Origin: an uncultured Bacteroidota bacterium
GTDB lineage: Bacteria; Bacteroidota; Bacteroidia; Chitinophagales; S012-47
NCBI GenBank assembly: GCA_913062655.1
Contig: CAJXXO010000064.1
Coordinates: 1 to 10,892 of the forward strand
Length of the DNA: 10,892 nt
Direction of reading: 5' to 3'
The position numbers were made by a program, and so were the translations under genes. A model generated the notes under the pieces. It did no database searches and was not told the origin of the DNA. It saw nothing but the letters and a program-made list of their open reading frames with translations. Positions 7,529 through 10,892 of the stretch are shown here, piece by piece; position 1 is the first letter of the stretch; each line of letters opens with the position of its first letter.

Positions 7529-8917
7529 TTATTCACTTTGCTTTACAATCCAATCGGCAATATCTTGCAGTACTTGTGGGTGGAAGGTCTCTTCCAACCC
7601 GGCATATTCTGTAACCGTACCGGTTTTTGCGGTTTGAAACAAATGATTCAATCCTGGATATACTTCAATTGTCACAGCCTTGGTGGGCGCAGCATCCAGG
7701 TATTTCTCCAATACCGGCCGGTTTTGTTGAGGGGGTACTTGTAGATCCAGTTCACCGAAAAGTGCCAGCACAGGAACGGTTAACTGCGTAAGATCCTTCG
7801 CAGGATCGTAGGTAATGAAGTACCGCATCCATGGGCTGCTGGTTTGCTCGGCCATAATGGTAAGGTTTGCTTCAGTCATACCCAGAAAATCGAGGGTACT
7901 GTCCGGCAAGGCCGCTAACCCCTTTTCCATTTTATCTCGAAGTACTTCCCGTGTCCAGTTTTTCTTCTCCGCTTCATGGGCCAAGCTAAACAAAAGGCGC
8001 TGCACCCTGGCATTTTCTTCCAGCGCTTTAGGGCCGTACCCCATCGCTTGACGCATGAGTTTGCCTTGCTCCAGCAATAAAGCGTCACCTCGTACTGCCG
8101 GGCCGGCCAGCAATACAATACCGTCCACTTCCGGCATGGCATTGGCCACCATTGGAGCAATAAGTCCCCCTTCAGAGTGGCCGATCAGGAATAGTGCGGT
8201 TGTATCTACCTGCGGGTGTTGCTGCAAAAAGTCTACCGCTCCCATAACATCTTTCGCCAGGTCAGCAGTGGTAGCGGTACTCAAATTGCCGGTGGAGGCT
8301 CCTACACCTCGATCATCAAAGCGTAATACCGCTATGCCCTGTTGGGTGTAGTGGTGCGCCTGTACCAGGAACGGTTTGTGGCCCAGCAATTCGCTGTTCC
8401 TGTCTTGTCCGCCCGACCCCGAGATCAACACCACGGTGGGGAAGGGACCGCTCGATTGGGGATACGTCAACGTGCCGGCTAGCCTAGTACTGGTATCCCG
8501 ACTGGGAAACCGTACTTCCTCGCTTTGGTAAGGAAAGGGAGGACGAGGTTCCTGTGGCTTACCGGGGAATGGGTTTTCCGATGTAGGATAGAAAGTGACA
8601 GCAAAAGAATCATTGCTAACAATCAGCCAACCTTTGAAGGTAGTATCAGAAACAGGTTGACCGGAAAATCGATAGACTGAATCTGCAGCGAAGGAGAAGG
8701 AGTTCCGCTTTTGCGTGACCACCACCGGTATATCGTAAGAAGCGGTGCGTCTATCAGTAAAATAGGCTTGCTGCTGGCTGTCGATATGCAGGAAAAAGCG
8801 CTGGCTGTACCGATTGTTCTCCCCTTTCGCCTCCCATGTGCCGGTGGGCGCAACCATCGAGTGTTGGCAGCTAATGACGACCAACAAGGCGGACAGTACA
8901 ACCAAGCAGTGGCGCAT
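7529..8917 (-). CDS. Alpha/beta hydrolase lipoprotein (S33 / Hydrolase_4-like)
   Basis: The N-terminus is a lipoprotein signal, MRHCLVVLSALLVVISC, with lipobox V14-I-S-C17, so Cys17 should be lipidated and the protein anchored outside the inner membrane. Residues about 25-130 form a separate, beta-rich N-terminal region, after which a proline-rich linker (PFPGKPQEPRPPFPY) leads to the hydrolase. Catalytic features: the oxyanion-region motif ISGSGGQDRN (165-174), DDRGVGAS (201-208), nucleophile Ser248 in GHSEGG, likely acid Asp391 in FGELDLQVP, and His425 in GLNHLF. A helical cap lies at about 275-375. The triad is complete, so it is likely an active esterase, lipase or peptidase; the substrate cannot be read from the sequence. 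Similar Bacteroidota proteins are annotated as S33 peptidases or alpha/beta hydrolases. It is the second gene of the operon, nine bases after rmuC. Confidence 0.93.
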   Translation of the reverse strand: MRHCLVVLSALLVVISCQHSMVAPTGTWEAKGENNRYSQRFFLHIDSQQQAYFTDRRTASYDIPVVVTQKRNSFSFAADSVYRFSGQPVSDTTFKGWLIVSNDSFAVTFYPTSENPFPGKPQEPRPPFPYQSEEVRFPSRDTSTRLAGTLTYPQSSGPFPTVVLISGSGGQDRNSELLGHKPFLVQAHHYTQQGIAVLRFDDRGVGASTGNLSTATTADLAKDVMGAVDFLQQHPQVDTTALFLIGHSEGGLIAPMVANAMPEVDGIVLLAGPAVRGDALLLEQGKLMRQAMGYGPKALEENARVQRLLFSLAHEAEKKNWTREVLRDKMEKGLAALPDSTLDFLGMTEANLTIMAEQTSSPWMRYFITYDPAKDLTQLTVPVLALFGELDLQVPPQQNRPVLEKYLDAAPTKAVTIEVYPGLNHLFQTAKTGTVTEYAGLEETFHPQVLQDIADWIVKQSE

Positions 8918-8926
8918 ACCACTAAG

Positions 8927-10234
8927 TTATGGCATTTCCTCCTCGTCATGGGCAAAGCTGCCGGGTATTTGTTTACTGGCATTGGCACCCAGCTCACGGA
9001 TTTTTTCGGCACGGCCAATCAGGTTGCCTCGTCCACTGCGCAGTTTGTTAAATGCCTTGTCGTAGGCTTCTCTGGACGTGTCGATGCCCTTTCTAATGCG
9101 CTCCATGTCTTCGAGAAAACCCACCAGCTTATCGAAGAGCTTCCCTCCCTCCCGGGCAATTTCCAACGCATTTCGATTTTGGCGTTCCTGCTTCCAGATG
9201 GCAGCTATGGTACGTAAAGTGGCCAGCAAGGTAGCAGGCGTCACCAAAACGATTTGCCGATCCCAGGCGTAATTAAACAGGTTTTGGTCGGCTGATACAG
9301 CCACCCCCAGGGAGGCCTCAATGGGTAAAAACAGGAGTACAAAATCAGGCGAAGTAAAGTCCTTGGCGAGTGGGTATTGCTTATCACTCAACCCCTTTAT
9401 GTGGTTTTTCACCGATTGCACGTGGAGGGCCTGAAAACGTTCCTGTTCCTCTTTTTCTGTAGCATGTACCGATTTCTCGTAATGGACCAGCGATACCTTG
9501 GCATCAATGATGATGTGTTTGTTCTCCGGTAAAAATACTACCGCATCTGGTTGAACACGTCTGCCATCATCGTGGGTGCTGTTGACCTGTAGTTGGTACT
9601 CCGCATCTTTTCGCAAGCCGGATGATTCGAGAATGCGTTCCAGCATGATCTCCCCCCAGTTCCCTTGCTTTTTGGTATCGCCTTTCAGCGCCTGAGTCAG
9701 GTTGAGGGCTTCTTGTCCTAATTGTTCGCTCATGGTCCGGAGTGACTCTATTTGCTCCTTTAAGGCGCTATGGCGTGAAAGGTGTTCTTTATTGGTATCC
9801 TCCACCTTTTTTTCAAAAGCGATCAATTTCTCTTGCAAGGGTTGCAATAGCCGGTCGATCTGCAAGCGATTTTGTTCGGTAAACTTTTCGCTGTTCTGGT
9901 CCAATATTTTTTGTGCTACCAATTGAAATTCTTTGGTGAATCGCTCCTGCAATCCCTGCAATTCTTGTTTTTGGGTCTCCAACTCTTGTGTCAGGTGCAG
10001 CTTCTCTGCGCGAAGTGTGGCGATTTTACCTTCTGCTTCTCGCCTTATCTCTTTTTCCTGCTCCAATGATTGTTGTAAGCCCAGAGATTGATCTTTCCAT
10101 TGTGCAAGGGAAGATTGCAATACCGCGTTTTCGGTAGCGATAGACTGCTGCTGTTGGCGCTGCCGGAGCAGGAGCATCAACACACCAATTACAACGCCCA
10201 GCCCCAGGCCTATCAAAAGGGAAAGTAGATCCAT
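8927..10234 (-). CDS. rmuC: DNA recombination protein RmuC
   Basis: RmuC proteins limit DNA rearrangement between inverted repeats in E. coli and contain a nuclease-like core. Here residues 3-23 are a single N-terminal membrane helix (LLSLLIGLGLGVVIGVLMLLL). Residues about 28-175 are coiled coil rich in Gln/Glu, and the RmuC domain spans about 180-415. Diagnostic motifs are KKQGNWGEIMLERIL (188-202), RRVQPDAVVFLPENKHIIID (225-244) followed by AKVSLVHYE, and PDFVLLFLPIEASL (296-309). Asp230, Asp244 and Lys246 fit the PD-(D/E)xK-like pattern proposed for the family. Length, 435 residues, is normal (E. coli 475). The ATG start puts the membrane helix at the very N-terminus, as in relatives, and an A-rich leader precedes it with no Shine-Dalgarno. 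It opens the operon. Its in vivo role in Bacteroidota is inferred from E. coli. Confidence 0.96.
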   Translation of the reverse strand: MDLLSLLIGLGLGVVIGVLMLLLRQRQQQQSIATENAVLQSSLAQWKDQSLGLQQSLEQEKEIRREAEGKIATLRAEKLHLTQELETQKQELQGLQERFTKEFQLVAQKILDQNSEKFTEQNRLQIDRLLQPLQEKLIAFEKKVEDTNKEHLSRHSALKEQIESLRTMSEQLGQEALNLTQALKGDTKKQGNWGEIMLERILESSGLRKDAEYQLQVNSTHDDGRRVQPDAVVFLPENKHIIIDAKVSLVHYEKSVHATEKEEQERFQALHVQSVKNHIKGLSDKQYPLAKDFTSPDFVLLFLPIEASLGVAVSADQNLFNYAWDRQIVLVTPATLLATLRTIAAIWKQERQNRNALEIAREGGKLFDKLVGFLEDMERIRKGIDTSREAYDKAFNKLRSGRGNLIGRAEKIRELGANASKQIPGSFAHDEEEMP

Positions 10235-10291
10235 AGCTTTGTTTTTACGCTAAGCTAAAGGGCTACAACGCAATCTATTTGCGGATAGGTA
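10235..10291 (-). other. Gap between the MscS-type gene and rmuC; likely site of the operon promoter
   Basis: This 57-base AT-leaning gap is the longest on the minus strand before rmuC and so the best place for the operon promoter. I find no full match to the Bacteroidota -7 element TAnnTTTG on the minus strand here. A small 5-bp hairpin (10269-10273 with 10279-10283) follows the MscS-type stop, but it has no T tract and is not a convincing terminator. Confidence 0.3.
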
Positions 10292-10891
10292 TCAGGAAGT
10301 CGCTTTTTCACTATCCAGGCTGACACGTGCTTTGGGCAAGTGGTGCTCATAGTTATCAGCAATGAATTGGACGATTTTTTCGCGCAACCACACACGGAGG
10401 TCCCAGGCGGTACTCCCATCAGCGGCACTGACCAGCGACCGTATTTCGATCGTATCTTCTGTGTTATTGGTCACCTGTACATTCACCACTTGACCATCCC
10501 ACCATTCATTCTCCGGTACCGTTTTCTCTACAAAATCGCGAAGTTCCTGGATGGGAAAAGTGTAGTCGGCATAGACGTACACGCTACCCAGGATATCGGC
10601 CGAAACGCGTGTCCAGTTTTGGAAGGGCTTTTCAATGAAATAGGTAGTGGGCAGCACCAGTCTCCTCTTATCCCAGATGCGCACTACTACGTAGGTCAGG
10701 TTGATGTCTTCAATTCGCCCCCATTCTCCCTCCACCACTACCACATCATCAATTCGAATGGGCTGGGTAATGGCAATTTGCAGGCCGGCCAGGTAGGTGC
10801 CAATAAGTTTTTGGGCGGCAAGACCAATAATGATGCCCGCTACACCTGCTGAGGCAAACAGGCTCACCCCGATCCTTCGTATGCTGGGGAA
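10292..10891 (-). CDS. MscS-family mechanosensitive ion channel, C-terminal part (5' end outside window)
   Basis: The frame stays open to the right edge (FPSIRRIG upstream of the in-frame GTG at 10865-10867), so this is the 3' part of a longer gene and that GTG is not its start. The segment SLFASAGVAGIIIGLAAQKL matches the small-residue-rich pore helix (TM3) of MscS channels. It is followed by the conserved beta-domain sequence QPIRIDDVVVVEGEWGRIED, then VVVRIWDKRRLVLPTTYFIE and QNWTR. The remaining 110 or so residues form the alpha/beta C-terminal cytoplasmic domain. MscS channels open under membrane tension to release solutes during osmotic downshock. No cyclic-nucleotide or other extra domain follows at the C-terminus; the number of N-terminal helices cannot be seen. 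It lies on the same strand as the rmuC operon, 57 bases upstream, and could be cotranscribed with it. Confidence 0.93.
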   Translation of the reverse strand, partial: FPSIRRIGVSLFASAGVAGIIIGLAAQKLIGTYLAGLQIAITQPIRIDDVVVVEGEWGRIEDINLTYVVVRIWDKRRLVLPTTYFIEKPFQNWTRVSADILGSVYVYADYTFPIQELRDFVEKTVPENEWWDGQVVNVQVTNNTEDTIEIRSLVSAADGSTAWDLRVWLREKIVQFIADNYEHHLPKARVSLDSEKATS

Positions 10892-10892
10892 A

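Larger units (their letters stand above)
5622..10234 (-). other. Predicted four-gene operon: rmuC, lipoprotein hydrolase, Nif3-like, zinc ribbon
   Basis: Four genes on the minus strand are separated by 9, 6 and 1 bases, with no hairpin between them, and a strong terminator follows the last. The promoter should lie in the 57-base gap before rmuC, or transcription may come in from the MscS-type gene. Products link a membrane-anchored DNA-recombination protein, a lipoprotein esterase-like enzyme, and two conserved cytoplasmic metal-binding proteins. No shared pathway is obvious. Confidence 0.75.

Noticed and set aside
7226..7744. + strand frame spanning the Nif3/hydrolase junction
   Set aside because: Opposite two well-supported genes, with conserved motifs on the minus strand; no recognisable protein features.
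10269..10283. Small hairpin CGCAA-TCTAT-TTGCG after the MscS-type stop
   Set aside because: Only 5 bp of stem and no T tract on the minus strand, so not called as a terminator.
1..10892. Mobile element, CRISPR, defence island or RNA gene
   Set aside because: No transposase, integrase, repeat array or tRNA-like fold was seen; nearly all bases are covered by housekeeping-type or exported-protein genes of uniform style.

Overview
This window reads as ordinary chromosomal DNA from a member of the Bacteroidota. The strongest taxonomic clue is a secreted protein ending in a type IX secretion (T9SS, Por) C-terminal sorting domain, a system confined to that phylum. Most starts also lack a convincing Shine-Dalgarno sequence, which is usual there. 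Protein style (a large M16 peptidase, type I MurB, a TPR protein with a signal peptide) would suit a Saprospiria/Lewinella-like lineage, but that finer placement is only an impression. I see no tRNA, rRNA, CRISPR array, insertion sequence, phage gene or attachment site. Coding density is very high, and no gap exceeds 60 bases.

Layout. Bases 2-1564 (+) carry the C-terminal half of an M16-family zinc-protease-like protein whose start lies off the left edge. It ends in a clear intrinsic terminator. Bases 1622-2641 (-) are murB (cell-wall precursor synthesis), convergent with the M16 gene. Bases 2664-4118 (+) encode a T9SS-exported protein of unknown function, divergent from murB with only 22 bases between the start codons. 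Bases 4115-5596 (-) encode an exported TPR protein that resembles the eukaryotic IML2/TTC39 family. Its stop codon overlaps the stop of the T9SS gene.

Bases 5622-10234 (-) look like one transcription unit, read right to left: rmuC, a lipoprotein alpha/beta hydrolase, a Nif3-like dinuclear-metal protein, and a coiled-coil C4 zinc-ribbon protein (COG1579/CT398 type). Gaps are 9, 6 and 1 bases, and a strong hairpin terminator follows. Upstream of it, on the same strand, is the C-terminal part of an MscS-family mechanosensitive channel that runs off the right edge; a 57-base gap separates it from rmuC.

No obviously new multi-gene system is visible. The items most worth a second look are the IML2/TTC39-like TPR protein, the uncharacterised T9SS cargo, the four-gene operon pairing Nif3 with the zinc-ribbon protein, and the compact overlapping gene boundaries that force promoters or transcript ends into neighbouring genes.
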